Source: Polaribacter sp. Hel_I_88
Lineage (GTDB): Bacteria > Bacteroidota > Bacteroidia > Flavobacteriales > Flavobacteriaceae
Reading direction: 5' to 3'
Assembly (NCBI RefSeq): GCF_000687935.1
Contig: NZ_JHZZ01000001.1
Span: forward strand, 2,924,001 to 2,988,000
Length of the DNA: 64,000 nt
Shown here: one piece after another, positions 1 to 9,442 of the stretch
Position numbering within the stretch: the first letter of the stretch is position 1
Layout: each line of letters opens with the position of its first letter
The notes under the pieces: generated by a model
The model's database searches: none
What the model was told of the DNA's origin: nothing
Seen by the model: only the letters and a program-made list of their open reading frames with translations
Program-made: the position numbers and the translations under genes

Positions 1-131
1 AAAGGCTTTTTTTTAGGTAAACCTTACTTGAAATTTTTGTGATTTATAGATATGTTGGTTTTTATTCTGATTAATATTTTTTTTTAAATAAAGAAAAAAG
101 TTCAAATTATGCAAGTGAGGTTTATATTCAA

Positions 132-1634
132 CTAGTTAACATAAAGCGTAAACGGAATTCTGTAACTTATATTCACAATTTTTCCATTTTGCATTGCAGA
201 AGATTTCATGTTTGGTATTAAACTCATTACCCTTTTTGTTTCAGCTTCAATTTGTGGGCTTGGTTTGCTAAGTTTGGTTGTAATTTTGGTAATATTCCCT
301 TCTTTATCAATCTTAAAATTAATTAATATGCTAAGTTTACCTGCAGATAAACCAAGTCTGTTTGGTAAATCTGCATCAAATTTTTTAGCATAATGCATTT
401 GAATATTTTTACTAAAACATCTTTTTGCGTCTTGAATATCTTTAGAGTTTTCACAGCCCACATAAATAGGGATTCTCTCATAACCAACTATGCTACTTGT
501 ATTTATGGTGTTTTTTGAATCTTCAAAAGATAAAATTTGAATTAAATAGTTATTAAAATCGCTTTTGTCTGCAAAATTTAAATTCACAATAGGATATTCT
601 TTAAATTCAGTAATAATTTTTTCGTTTAAAGCTGTAGATCTTGCGTTTGTTTTTATATTGAAAGGTTTGTTTTTTTTATCTAATTCAAAAGAAATTGTTA
701 ATCGGTTATGAAACCTATTTAGATTCGATTTTTCAAGTAAATCTTCGCTCAGTTTTTCTTTAAAAAAGAGAGATAATTGATTTTCTGGATTTGGTTTTGT
801 GAAGTTAGAAAATTCTTGTCTTGAATCTTTATAAACAGTTTCTTCGCCTTCTTTATAGTAAATTGTAAAGCTATGTAAAGGATTGTGAGTTTGTCCGAAA
901 AAAGTAGATGGATTTTTAATTTTAGGAAAAGAGTTTAAAGCTTTTTCAATTTCATCTTTTAAGAAACTCGGAACTTTTGTTTTTTTATTGATAAGTTTTC
1001 CATTTTCATCCACAGTAAATTGGATAAACAAATCAACTTCTTTGTCAAAATATAATTCTAAATCTTTTTCATCTTTTAAATTAATTTGATTTTTAGAATT
1101 GATGCTATTTAAAAGTTCGAAATTTATATTTTGATATAAATGTTTTTTTACTTCAATATTTAAGCACGATTTTAAATCTTCAAAATAGTTTAAATCTTCA
1201 CAAGGTTCGCAAATTGGTGGGGTTTCAACAATAATTTTTGAGCTACAATTTATAAAAGCTTTGTTTCTTTTTCTAGAAGCTATTTGTAAATAATATCTGT
1301 TTTTACTATCAAAATTATGTAGGTTTAATTTTTCTAGAGGATATTTTTTAAACGCTTCAATAATCGCTTTTTCAAAATCATCACCATTAAAACTAGAAAG
1401 TTGAATTCTATAAGGTTTCTTTTCTTTGTTGATGCTAAAAGACAAAACGATATTTTGTCTATCATTATTAAAGTCTATTTTTTTAAGTACCTTTTTAGGA
1501 ATTTCTTTCTTGAAATACATAGAAAGTTCATTGTCTTCAGTCGGATTTGAAAATTTTTCATAATCAAAATCTTTTTTATTTTGAGAAAATGAAATTACTG
1601 TGTATAAGAATAAAATGAAAACTATTTTTTTCAT
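132..1634 (-). CDS. secreted protein made of repeated TonB-C-like modules
   Basis: This 500-residue protein has a short N-terminal signal peptide (MKKIVFILFL... cut near residue 18) and no other membrane segment. The last ~110 residues (VGCEN...RCFSKNIQMHYAKKF...LGLSAGKLSILINFKIDKEGNI...) match the C-terminal domain of flavobacterial TonB energy transducers. The protein is internally duplicated: the block starting NPTEDNELSMYFKKE near residue 30 recurs as NPENQLSLFFKEK near residue 285. Each block is followed by a cysteine-containing TonB-C-like unit (CEPCEDLN... and VGCENSKD...). A normal TonB has one such domain plus a membrane anchor and a proline-rich linker; these are missing, so energy transduction is unlikely. 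A periplasmic binding or scaffold role is only a guess. Confidence 0.75.
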   Translation of the reverse strand: MKKIVFILFLYTVISFSQNKKDFDYEKFSNPTEDNELSMYFKKEIPKKVLKKIDFNNDRQNIVLSFSINKEKKPYRIQLSSFNGDDFEKAIIEAFKKYPLEKLNLHNFDSKNRYYLQIASRKRNKAFINCSSKIIVETPPICEPCEDLNYFEDLKSCLNIEVKKHLYQNINFELLNSINSKNQINLKDEKDLELYFDKEVDLFIQFTVDENGKLINKKTKVPSFLKDEIEKALNSFPKIKNPSTFFGQTHNPLHSFTIYYKEGEETVYKDSRQEFSNFTKPNPENQLSLFFKEKLSEDLLEKSNLNRFHNRLTISFELDKKNKPFNIKTNARSTALNEKIITEFKEYPIVNLNFADKSDFNNYLIQILSFEDSKNTINTSSIVGYERIPIYVGCENSKDIQDAKRCFSKNIQMHYAKKFDADLPNRLGLSAGKLSILINFKIDKEGNITKITTKLSKPSPQIEAETKRVMSLIPNMKSSAMQNGKIVNISYRIPFTLYVN

Positions 1635-1668
1635 GCTTTATTTTTTTTTAATGGGTAATATAACAAAA

Positions 1669-2874
1669 TTAATGCAACCAGTTTTTCAATATTTCTGATA
1701 TTTTAGGATTGCTTAACAAATCTGAATGATTGTTTTCATAAACCGTAAACGTATTTTCTTTTTTAAAATGTAAAGTTTTGTCAGGATTTTTATGCTTTCC
1801 TAAGGCACTTTTTACAGAGACTAAACTATCACCAAAAATCCTGTTTTTTAGATAACTTTTCTCTTTGCCAAAAACTGCAGCAATGCTATAAAACGCTATA
1901 TTTTCTGATAGGGGAATGTGTTTTTTTTCTTCTTTTTTTAATTCGAATCTATTTTTGTTTTGCCAATCTTCATCAACCAAATTGCCATATCTTAAATCGG
2001 TTACACCAGCACTTCTTATTTTACCTAATTTTGCAAAAGGTTTTGCATAAGGCACAGATTCAAGAATTAAATCTAAATAATTGCCTTTTCTTTCAATATG
2101 AGAACCATGATGTGGAGTTCCTAAAAAAACGATTTTTTTAGTGAGTTTTGTCCAGTTTTTTTCTGCTTGTTCTCCATAATACAAAGCACTTCTGGTTACT
2201 AAACCACCCATGCTATGATTTATAATGGTGATTTCTTCCACAGGAACAGGCCAAATTTCAGTAAGTTTTTCTAATAATTTATTGAATTCTTTTCCATTGG
2301 TAGAAACATGTTTGCCACTATTATAATTTAAATAGATAAGCGTTTCGTTGGTTTCTTTGGTTAAAACCTCTCCATGATTATGGTTTTTGCGCGTCCAAAG
2401 ATTTGCATTCATGCAAGAACCATGAACCATTATAATAATTTTACCAAAGATGTTTGCGTAAGAATCTTCGATACTTTTTGTATCAAGTGTAATTTTTTTC
2501 GATTGATGCAACAAGTGCATTTTAATCTCTAAGGGATTTTCTTTTTCGGCTAAATAGTCGCCAATAACACCATTTAAAATAGAAAGGATAAAATCCTTTT
2601 TATCAGAAGATTTTAAATTACCAATGGCAGGATTTAGTAAGCCTAAAGTTTTGTCTAAAGTTTTACCAACAAATAAGGTACTCCATCTAAAATTTTTAAA
2701 AGCGATGCTTGCAATTTTTGTAATTAGTTTTTGGATTTTTGTAGAAGGTAATAGAGGAGGATGCACAATTTGCTTGTGCATAGCTTCCACTAAATCTGTA
2801 ATACCAAGAGTTGCATCAACAACTAAGTGATTAACGCCTTGTAACTCAGATTTTTTTTTAGGTTTTTTAGACAT
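1669..2874 (-). CDS. alpha/beta-hydrolase, esterase/lipase-like
   Basis: The protein of 401 residues carries an alpha/beta-hydrolase fold: an oxyanion-type segment VHGSCMNANLW near residue 150, the nucleophile elbow NHSMGG (serine) near residue 218, GTPHHGS after it, and plausible Asp and His of the triad in FGDSLVS and NHSDLLS near the C-terminus. The NHSMGGLVTRSAL and GTPHHGS context resembles PGAP1/lipase-like esterases. There is no signal peptide, so it is probably cytoplasmic. It lies 21 bp downstream of the aspartoacylase-like gene on the same strand and is probably the last gene of the rimK operon. The substrate is unknown. Confidence 0.8.
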   Translation of the reverse strand: MSKKPKKKSELQGVNHLVVDATLGITDLVEAMHKQIVHPPLLPSTKIQKLITKIASIAFKNFRWSTLFVGKTLDKTLGLLNPAIGNLKSSDKKDFILSILNGVIGDYLAEKENPLEIKMHLLHQSKKITLDTKSIEDSYANIFGKIIIMVHGSCMNANLWTRKNHNHGEVLTKETNETLIYLNYNSGKHVSTNGKEFNKLLEKLTEIWPVPVEEITIINHSMGGLVTRSALYYGEQAEKNWTKLTKKIVFLGTPHHGSHIERKGNYLDLILESVPYAKPFAKLGKIRSAGVTDLRYGNLVDEDWQNKNRFELKKEEKKHIPLSENIAFYSIAAVFGKEKSYLKNRIFGDSLVSVKSALGKHKNPDKTLHFKKENTFTVYENNHSDLLSNPKISEILKNWLH

Positions 2875-2895
2875 GCTGTAAGTGTCTCAATTAGG

Positions 2896-3846
2896 CTATT
2901 CTTCTAAGCTTAAATGAAATAAAGCATCTCCTTTATTAACAATAGGTGTTTTGTTGATGCAAAAAACGTAGCCATTGTAAGGAGCATATACTTTCTTTTT
3001 AAATTCGCCAAAAGGATCTTGAATAACTCCTAATACTTCTTTTTTCTTTACAAAAGCACCATTGGTAACTCTGGCTTTAAACATTCCAGAATCTGAGGCA
3101 CGCAACCATTTTGCTTCTTTTACAAATATAGAAGTTGCTCTTGCTTTAATTTCGCCTTCAATTAAACCTAAGTGAATTAATACATTTCTTGTACCATTTA
3201 CACCCTCGTTTATAATGGTTGGGTTGAGTTCTTTCGATTTTCCACCTTCAAAAAGTAAAACAGTTTTCCCCATTTTATGTAAGGTTTCTCGTAAAGATTT
3301 TACAATATTGTTAGAGTACACAATCATTGGTGGATTGAATATTTTAGCCAATTCCAACCCTTTATCATCGTTCTTATTACATCGTATTTGTGCAATATTA
3401 TCACGTTCTCCTCCACCTGTATGAAAATCGATGACATAATCTACAAAAGGAGCAATTTTTTCGCTAAACTGATAGGCAAATTGGCTCGCCAAAGAACCAT
3501 TTAAAGTTCCAGGAAACATCCTATTTAAATCACGACCATCAGGAAACTCTCTTGTTTGAATTAAATATCCAAAAATGTTAAAAACAGGAATACAAATAAT
3601 CGTCCCATTTTTAGGTTTATTAATTTTTAAATCGATAATTTCTCTAACAATACCAACTCCATTTGTTTCATCACCATGAATACCAGCCAATAATAAAACT
3701 ACAGGTCCAGGGTTTGTGGAATGTTCGATAATTACAGGAACGTTTACAGTAGTTCTTGTGTGTAATTTTGCGATTTTTAAATCGATTACTGTGCGTTTTC
3801 CCTCAGGAATAACTTTGCCTAAAAGTGTAAAAGGTTTATTCGACAT
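2896..3846 (-). CDS. succinylglutamate desuccinylase/aspartoacylase family protein
   Basis: This 316-residue zinc carboxypeptidase-fold hydrolase belongs to the AstE/AspA family. The zinc-binding signature is visible in [12 protein letters not shown] near residue 52 (His and Glu ligands) and VIDFHTGG near residue 140. The C-terminal ~80 residues ([10 protein letters not shown]... [17 protein letters not shown]) form the beta-barrel part found in M14 aspartoacylase-like proteins. The reading frame overlaps the 3' end of rimK by 11 bp, so the two are translationally linked. In many marine bacteria this enzyme sits beside RimK and a retropepsin-like protease, which suggests that it removes or trims acyl or amino-acid groups in the same modification pathway. 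The actual substrate cannot be read from the sequence. Confidence 0.88.
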   Translation of the reverse strand: MSNKPFTLLGKVIPEGKRTVIDLKIAKLHTRTTVNVPVIIEHSTNPGPVVLLLAGIHGDETNGVGIVREIIDLKINKPKNGTIICIPVFNIFGYLIQTREFPDGRDLNRMFPGTLNGSLASQFAYQFSEKIAPFVDYVIDFHTGGGERDNIAQIRCNKNDDKGLELAKIFNPPMIVYSNNIVKSLRETLHKMGKTVLLFEGGKSKELNPTIINEGVNGTRNVLIHLGLIEGEIKARATSIFVKEAKWLRASDSGMFKARVTNGAFVKKKEVLGVIQDPFGEFKKKVYAPYNGYVFCINKTPIVNKGDALFHLSLEE

Positions 3847-4711
3847 GCAATTCTAAATAACGGATAATTTCTTTAGCAATATTTTTACCAGTAGCAATTT
3901 CAATACCTTCTAAACCAGGAGAAGAATTTACTTCTAAAACTAAAGGTCCTTTTGAAGATTGTAACATATCTACACCAGCAACTCCTAATCCCATTGCTTT
4001 TGTAGCTTTTAAAGCTGTTCTTTCTTCTTCGTCAGACAATTCTATAACAATAGCATTTCCACCTCTGTGTAAATTAGAACGGAATTCGCCTTCTTTTCCT
4101 TGACGTTTCATAGCACCAACTACTTTACCATCAACCACAAAAGCTCTAATATCTGCACCACCAGCTTCTTTGATAAATTCTTGTGCAATAACTCTTGCCC
4201 CTAATCCATTAAAAGCTTCTAGTACAGAAGTCGCTGCATTTGGTGTTTCTGCCAAAACAACGCCTAAACCTTGCGTTCCTTCCAATAACTTTAAAACTAA
4301 AGGTGTTCCACCTACTGAATTTATAACATGTTCTACTTCTTTGGTGTAGTTCGTAAAAACTGTTTTTGGTAAGCCAACTCCAGCTCTTGCTAATATTTGA
4401 AGACTGCTTAATTTATCTCTAGATCTTGTTAAAGCAATAGACGAAACTGCTGTAAAAACTTTCATCATTTCAAATTGACGAATAACTGCTGTACCATAAA
4501 AGGTTACAGAAGCTCCAATTCTTGGAATAATGGCATCAATATTTTCTATATATTCTCCTTTATAATATATTTTCGGAGCTCTTCTTTCTATCTCTATATT
4601 ACATTTTAAATGATCAACCACAAAAACTTCGTGCTTTCGTTTTGTTGCAGCTTCTACCAATCTGCGTGTAGAATATAATTTAGGATTTCTTGATAGAATA
4701 ACTATTCTCAT
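3836..4711 (-). CDS. rimK: RimK-type ATP-grasp glutamate ligase
   Basis: The 291-residue protein has the ATP-grasp fold of RimK, the ligase that adds glutamate residues to the C-terminus of ribosomal protein S6 in Escherichia coli. Recognisable blocks are the N-terminal [22 protein letters not shown], the P-loop-like segment [11 protein letters not shown] near residue 143, [18 protein letters not shown], and the Mg-binding end [17 protein letters not shown]. The length equals E. coli RimK. It follows the retropepsin-like protease with a 4-bp ATGA overlap and overlaps the next gene, so the cluster is a tight operon. Whether S6 or another acceptor is modified here is not shown. Confidence 0.93.
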   Translation of the reverse strand: MRIVILSRNPKLYSTRRLVEAATKRKHEVFVVDHLKCNIEIERRAPKIYYKGEYIENIDAIIPRIGASVTFYGTAVIRQFEMMKVFTAVSSIALTRSRDKLSSLQILARAGVGLPKTVFTNYTKEVEHVINSVGGTPLVLKLLEGTQGLGVVLAETPNAATSVLEAFNGLGARVIAQEFIKEAGGADIRAFVVDGKVVGAMKRQGKEGEFRSNLHRGGNAIVIELSDEEERTALKATKAMGLGVAGVDMLQSSKGPLVLEVNSSPGLEGIEIATGKNIAKEIIRYLELHVE

Positions 4712-5148
4712 TTGTTTGTGTATTTTAATTTATGGGATAAATTTGTTTTTGAAGTATCTATCACAAATTTTTTATTTAAAAATTTTCTTCCTAACAAGAT
4801 AGGAAATTTCATGTCTTTGCGCTCACTTAATGTTAAGTAAATAGGATATGTTCTATTAAAAATGGTAATCTCTGTCTGAATCATAAATCTTTTTTCAGAA
4901 ATTCCGTTCGAACTTTTTACAATTTTAGATGTATAATTTTTAAAGGTAAACTCTTTATGGTTGTAAAAAGGGTGTTCAGGATCTAATAATGTAAACTTTA
5001 TAAAACTTTCATTTTCAATAGTAACTTCCTCTATGTTAGAGCAATGTATGGATGATGTGTAGGCACCTGAATCTACTTTTAAGTCAATATCTTCTAAAAT
5101 TAATTTAGGAAAATCAGCTTTATCAATTCTGCCAATGGTAATTTTCAT
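4708..5148 (-). CDS. RimK-associated retropepsin-like (ATP-dependent zinc protease family) protein
   Basis: This 146-residue protein has a single aspartic-protease-like half: [17 protein letters not shown] near residue 26 (D-S-G motif) and [20 protein letters not shown] near the end. Both are typical of the family annotated as ATP-dependent zinc protease or RimK-associated retropepsin-like. These proteins are commonly encoded next to RimK-like ATP-grasp ligases and may cut the glutamate tail or a modified target. It is the first gene of the operon and overlaps rimK by the bases ATGA. There is no signal peptide. Its catalytic activity is inferred from family membership only. Confidence 0.85.
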   Translation of the reverse strand: MKITIGRIDKADFPKLILEDIDLKVDSGAYTSSIHCSNIEEVTIENESFIKFTLLDPEHPFYNHKEFTFKNYTSKIVKSSNGISEKRFMIQTEITIFNRTYPIYLTLSERKDMKFPILLGRKFLNKKFVIDTSKTNLSHKLKYTNK

Positions 5149-5221
5149 GGATTGTATTAAGTTGTAAAATTATAAATAGTAATTGATTTAAAGCGAAAAA
5201 GTTATAAAAGTTATCAAAAAC

Positions 5222-6778
5222 TTATAATTTTCCAATAGCAGCTTCTGCACAACGTTCTCCATCCATTGCTGCAGAAACAATTCCTCCTGCATAACCACCA
5301 CCTTCTCCACAAGGATATAAACCAATTATTTCTGTATGTTCTAAATCTTCTTTTCTTGGTATATTTACTGGTGATGACGTTCTAGATTCTACCCCAACAA
5401 TATTAGCTTCATTAGTATAATAACCGTGCATTTTTTGCCCAAAAGCAGCAAAACCTTTTCGCAATCTACTTCCAATAATTTTTGGTAATAAAGAATGTAA
5501 AGGTGCAGCATTTAATCCTGGTTGATAGGATGTTTCATTTAAATCTGTAGAGAGTTTTCCATCAACAAAATCTACCAATCTTTGGGCAGGTGCAGTTTGT
5601 GTTCTTCCACCAGCAAAAAATGCAATTTTTTCTAAATCTTTTTGAAATTCCAACCCTTTTAAAGCGCCAAATTTTTCGTATTTTTTAAAATCTTGATCAA
5701 TATCCAATTCTACAACAATGCCTGAATTGGCAAACTTGTTATTTCTTCTACTTGGCGACATTCCATTTACAACAACTTCTCCAGCAGATGTTGCTGCAGG
5801 TACAATAAAACCTCCTGGACACATACAAAAAGAATACACACCTCTGTTATTTACTTGGTGTACCAAACTATAAGCAGCTGCAGGTAATAATTCGTCTCTT
5901 TCTCCTGAGCAACTGTACTGAATTTGATCAATAATTTCTTGCGGATGTTCAACACGAACGCCCATTGCAAAAGATTTGGCTTTTAAAGCGATTTCTTTTT
6001 TATGTAACAATTCATACACATCTCTTGCAGAATGACCTGTTGCTAAAACAACAGCATTAACAGCCATTTCTGAACCATTTGCAAGTTGAATAGCTTGCAA
6101 TTTGTTGTTTTTAATGGTAAAGTCTACCACTTTAGTTTCAAAATGAATTTCACCACCAAATTGTAAAATGGTTTCTCGAATATTTTGAATGATTTTTGGT
6201 AATTTATTGGTACCAATATGAGGATGAGCATCTACCAAAATTTGTTCTGTAGCACCATGAAAAACAAGGTTTTCAAAAATTCTACGAACATCACCACGTT
6301 TTAAACTTCTGGTATATAATTTTCCATCAGAATACGTTCCTGCACCACCTTCGCCAAAACAATAATTAGAATCTTCGTTTACAATATGATCTTGATTAAT
6401 TGCTTTTAAATCTCTTCTTCTATCTTGAACATTTTTTCCTCGTTCTAAAACTACAGGTTTGTAACCCAATTCTATACAACGCAAAGCAGCGTACATTCCT
6501 GCTGGTCCAAAACCAATAATATGAATTTCTTTGGCCTTAGAAACATCTTTATAATCAAAATTATATTCAGATTTTTCTGGAACTTGTTCATTAATGTAAA
6601 CAGCTACTTTGTAATTAAAAATGGTTTCTTTTTTACGAGCATCAATCGATTTTCTTAAAACTTTTACAGCAGAAATTTCAGAAACATCCATAGAAAGTTT
6701 TTTGGCTGCTTTGTAAAGTAGCGTATTTTCTTGGCGTTCTTCAATTAAATTTACGCGTAATTGAATTTCTTTAATCAT
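5222..6778 (-). CDS. FAD-dependent dehydrogenase (NAD(P)/FAD oxidoreductase, COG2509 type)
   Basis: The protein is 518 residues long. After ~85 residues of N-terminal domain it shows the Rossmann dinucleotide-binding motif IHIIGFGPAGMYAALRC, then FGEGGAGTYSDGKLYTR, an interior ATGHSARDVYELL, and a C-terminal FAD-closing segment GLYPCGEGGGYAGGIVSAAMDGERCAEA. This combination is the uncharacterised FAD-dependent dehydrogenase family found in many bacteria. The product is cytoplasmic and its substrate is unknown. A TACCTTTG -7 promoter box lies about 47 bp upstream on the minus strand, so it is probably transcribed alone. Confidence 0.88.
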   Translation of the reverse strand: MIKEIQLRVNLIEERQENTLLYKAAKKLSMDVSEISAVKVLRKSIDARKKETIFNYKVAVYINEQVPEKSEYNFDYKDVSKAKEIHIIGFGPAGMYAALRCIELGYKPVVLERGKNVQDRRRDLKAINQDHIVNEDSNYCFGEGGAGTYSDGKLYTRSLKRGDVRRIFENLVFHGATEQILVDAHPHIGTNKLPKIIQNIRETILQFGGEIHFETKVVDFTIKNNKLQAIQLANGSEMAVNAVVLATGHSARDVYELLHKKEIALKAKSFAMGVRVEHPQEIIDQIQYSCSGERDELLPAAAYSLVHQVNNRGVYSFCMCPGGFIVPAATSAGEVVVNGMSPSRRNNKFANSGIVVELDIDQDFKKYEKFGALKGLEFQKDLEKIAFFAGGRTQTAPAQRLVDFVDGKLSTDLNETSYQPGLNAAPLHSLLPKIIGSRLRKGFAAFGQKMHGYYTNEANIVGVESRTSSPVNIPRKEDLEHTEIIGLYPCGEGGGYAGGIVSAAMDGERCAEAAIGKL

Positions 6779-6824
6779 ATGAAAATAAAAAATAGAGAGT
6801 TTCTAATCTGTCTGAAAAGATTTG

Positions 6825-6832
6825 CAAAGGTA
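6825..6832 (-). promoter_or_regulatory. -7 box TACCTTTG for the FAD dehydrogenase gene
   Basis: The minus strand reads TACCTTTG, an exact match to the Bacteroidota -7 consensus TAnnTTTG, 46 bp before the start codon of the FAD dehydrogenase gene. No clear -33 TTG is seen. Confidence 0.55.
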
Positions 6833-6855
6833 CTTAAAATCTTAGAATTTAAAAT

Positions 6856-8013
6856 TTATAAGCATTTTAAAATACAATCTGTTAACTTCTTGAAATCGTC
6901 TTTGGTATTGTATAAATGGCAAGAAAGGCGAATGTAATTTCCTCTAAAAGAAATAAAAATATTAGTTTCTTTTAAGGTTGATTTTAGCATGTCAATATTT
7001 AATTTTGTAGGCAGTTCTACCCCAAATAAATGATGAGTTCTAAAAGCATCATTTTCAATAATACAACCGTTATTTTTTAAGGTGATGACAGCCTCTGATG
7101 TAATTTCTTTACAATAATCTTGAATTGCTTTTGGAGTCCATTCTAAAACTTGCTCTAAAGCCGCAATTTGCATTTTTACATGAATAAAACTTGCGTGTTC
7201 ACCTACAGAATACCTGTTCGCTAAAGGTTTATATTCAGGTTGATATGAAGTTAAACCGACCATGTTTTCACTATGCAAACGATTGGACCAATTTTCTTCT
7301 AGCGGATTTCCGTTATCAAAATAGTCGCTAAAATAGGCATATCCACAACCATAAGGTCCAAAAAGCCATTTGTAACCAGCGCAAACTAAAGCATCTGGTT
7401 GTATTTCTTTTACAGAAAAAGGCAAAGCCCCAATAGATTGACTTCCATCAATAATTAATAAAGCCTTGTTTTCGGTCGTTTTTTTTCTGATAGCTTTTAA
7501 ATCAAACAAAGTTCCATTTGCCCAATGAATATTTCCAAGCGCAACAACTTTGGTTTTTTCTGAAATTCCATTTAATATTGATTCATTCCAAATTTTTCCA
7601 CGATTTTCTGTGGATTTTGGCATGCCTATAATTTTTAATTTCGCATCAAAAGTATTTGCTAGTTTTTCCCAAACATAATAATTGCTAGGAAACTGACTTT
7701 CTATCAACAAAATTTCATCATCTTTTTTAAGAGTGATATTTTTTGCAATAGTTGCTAATCCATAAGAAGCAGAAGGAATGTTGGCAATTCTATTATAATC
7801 ATCAACATCAATTAATTTCGCAAAAAGTTGTTTGAGTTTTTTTACGGGTTCAAAATAACTATCACCAATAATTTTATAAGGATGGCTTTTTTCTAAAACA
7901 CCTTCAATTCCTGCTTCTTCAACAGTTTTAAAACTGGGAGATTGACTTGCAATATTCAAGTAGCAAATTTCTTCTGGAATGCTAAAAAGATGTCTTTGGT
8001 TGTTGAGTTTCAT
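6856..8013 (-). CDS. class V aminotransferase family protein
   Basis: This 385-residue PLP enzyme of fold type I has the class V hallmarks: ALLIIDGSQSIGALPF (PLP aspartate), then LVCAGYKWLFGPYGCGY with the Schiff-base lysine, and a C-terminal small domain ending in a substrate arginine region FRGNYIRLSCHLYNT. It resembles the cysteine desulfurase/kynureninase-like group, but no mobile cysteine loop can be recognised, so desulfurase activity should not be assumed. It is transcribed alone on the minus strand. The exact substrate is unknown. Confidence 0.85.
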   Translation of the reverse strand: MKLNNQRHLFSIPEEICYLNIASQSPSFKTVEEAGIEGVLEKSHPYKIIGDSYFEPVKKLKQLFAKLIDVDDYNRIANIPSASYGLATIAKNITLKKDDEILLIESQFPSNYYVWEKLANTFDAKLKIIGMPKSTENRGKIWNESILNGISEKTKVVALGNIHWANGTLFDLKAIRKKTTENKALLIIDGSQSIGALPFSVKEIQPDALVCAGYKWLFGPYGCGYAYFSDYFDNGNPLEENWSNRLHSENMVGLTSYQPEYKPLANRYSVGEHASFIHVKMQIAALEQVLEWTPKAIQDYCKEITSEAVITLKNNGCIIENDAFRTHHLFGVELPTKLNIDMLKSTLKETNIFISFRGNYIRLSCHLYNTKDDFKKLTDCILKCL

Positions 8014-8042
8014 TATTTAATAAAATTAGATTTATTGCCATC

Positions 8043-8195
8043 TCAAAAACAAAAAATACATCTATTATTTTTGAATTGATGCTTACAGTTTTCATAGCCA
8101 TAGATTTGATGTGAACATTGAGGACACATTTCTTTCATTTCAGATTTTTCTAAAAAATATAAGCTATCACATTCTACACATTTTTGAGTTTTCAT
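8043..8195 (-). CDS. small double zinc-ribbon protein (50 aa)
   Basis: A short minus-strand frame starting with ATG at 8195 and ending with TGA at 8043 encodes 50 residues. It begins MKTQKCVECDSLYF and ends NNRCIFCF. It contains CxxC pairs at about residues 6/9, 24/27 and 46/49, plus Cys37 and His39 in YENCKHQF, enough to bind two zinc ions as paired zinc ribbons. The spacing of metal ligands in so short a frame makes a chance ORF unlikely. Similar tiny zinc-ribbon proteins with a GYENCKH-type segment occur in Bacteroidota; no function is known to me. It lies between the aminotransferase and M42 peptidase genes. Confidence 0.72.
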   Translation of the reverse strand: MKTQKCVECDSLYFLEKSEMKEMCPQCSHQIYGYENCKHQFKNNRCIFCF

Positions 8196-8244
8196 TAGAA
8201 ACCTTATATATTTATTTTGTCATTTCTAAATGCGTTTTTTTAGC

Positions 8245-8300
8245 GATTGAGAAATCTCATAATTTATAAAAACTATGAGATTTCTCCTATCGTTGAAATG
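8245..8300. repeat. dispersed palindromic repeat
   Basis: The arms GAGAAATCTCATA (8249-8261) and TATGAGATTTCTC (8274-8286) are perfect 13-bp inverted copies with a 12-nt loop. They are flanked by CGAT and ATCG and followed by GTTGAAATG. This is the form of REP-like repeats scattered in Flavobacteriia genomes. It sits just downstream of the M42 peptidase gene and may also act as a bidirectional terminator. Confidence 0.65.
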
Positions 8301-8353
8301 CCAGTATTCGCCCGAAAAACATTAATTTTTGAATTTTGTTTCTATTATTTTAT

Positions 8354-9442
8354 TTATTCAAAATAAGAAAAAGTTTCTCCACCTTTTATATTTAAAAGTG
8401 TTTCATAAATCATCTTAATTACATTTTCTACATCCTCTCTATGCACCATTTCTACTGTGGTGTGCATATATCTTAAAGGTAAAGAAATCAAAGCAGAAGC
8501 AACACCTCCATTGCTATAAGCAAAAGCATCTGTGTCTGTTCCTGTCGCTCTAGAAAGCGCAGAACGTTGAAAAGGAATCTTGTTTTTTTCCGCAGTTTCT
8601 GTAATTAAATCACGTAATTTTTGTTGAACTGCAGGAGCGTAAGCCACTACAGGTCCTTTGCCTAATTCTAATTTTCCAGCCTTTTTAACTTCAATCATTG
8701 GCGTTGTTGTATCGTGAGTTACATCTGTACAAATTGCCATATTTGGCTTAATTGTATGTGTAATCATTTCTGCACCTCGTAAACCAATTTCTTCTTGAAC
8801 AGAGTTTGTTACGTATAAACCAAAAGGAAGTGTCTTTCCATTTTCTTTTAATAAACGTGCAACTTCAGCAATCATAAAACCACCCATTCTATTATCTAAA
8901 GCTCTACAAACAAATTTATTTCCGTTTAAAATGTGAAACGTGTCTGGATACGTAATCACACAACCCACATGAACTCCCAAAGCTTCAACTTCTTCTTTGG
9001 TTGCACAACCAGTGTCAATAAAAATATTGTCTGGTTTTGGTGCTTGTTCTTCAGATTTGTCTCTAGTATGGATTGCTGGCCATCCAAAAACACCTTTTAC
9101 AATGCCGTTTTTAGTATGAATATTTACAATTTTACTGGGTGCAATTTGATGATCTGATCCTCCATTTCTTATGACATAAATTAGTCCATTGTCAGAAATG
9201 TAATTTACATACCAAGAAATTTCATCTGCATGCCCTTCAATAACAACTTTATATTTTGCATCAGGATTAATTACACCAACTGCAGAGCCATAAGTGTCTG
9301 TAATAAAAGTGTCTACATAAGGTTTTAGATAGTCCATCCAAATTTTTTGACCTTCCCATTCGTAACCTGTTGGAGCTGCATTGTTTAAATATTTTTCTAA
9401 AAAGTCTAATGATTTTTTATTTAAAATTGATTTTTCTGCCAT
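8354..9442 (-). CDS. M42 family metallopeptidase (glutamyl/deblocking aminopeptidase-like)
   Basis: The 362-residue protein is a di-zinc aminopeptidase of family M42. Expected metal and catalytic segments are present: VIEGHADEISWYV near residue 70 (His and Asp), FVCRALDNRMGG near residue 182 (bridging Asp), TNSVQEEIGLRGAE near residue 213 (catalytic Glu pair), ICTDVTHDTTTP, and a late YMHTTVEMVHREDV segment with a His ligand. Such enzymes form cytoplasmic tetrahedral dodecamers that digest short peptides. Its start codon shares one base with the stop codon of the upstream PIN-domain gene, so the peptidase may be co-transcribed with that toxin-antitoxin pair. Confidence 0.9.
   Translation of the reverse strand: MAEKSILNKKSLDFLEKYLNNAAPTGYEWEGQKIWMDYLKPYVDTFITDTYGSAVGVINPDAKYKVVIEGHADEISWYVNYISDNGLIYVIRNGGSDHQIAPSKIVNIHTKNGIVKGVFGWPAIHTRDKSEEQAPKPDNIFIDTGCATKEEVEALGVHVGCVITYPDTFHILNGNKFVCRALDNRMGGFMIAEVARLLKENGKTLPFGLYVTNSVQEEIGLRGAEMITHTIKPNMAICTDVTHDTTTPMIEVKKAGKLELGKGPVVAYAPAVQQKLRDLITETAEKNKIPFQRSALSRATGTDTDAFAYSNGGVASALISLPLRYMHTTVEMVHREDVENVIKMIYETLLNIKGGETFSYFE

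Noticed and set aside
208..393. Plus-strand ORF opposite the TonB-C-like gene
   Set aside because: It is a shadow of the real minus-strand gene, with no promoter or family resemblance.
6856..8013. Cysteine desulfurase (SufS/IscS) assignment
   Set aside because: The PLP fold fits class V, but the mobile catalytic cysteine region could not be identified and no suf genes are adjacent.
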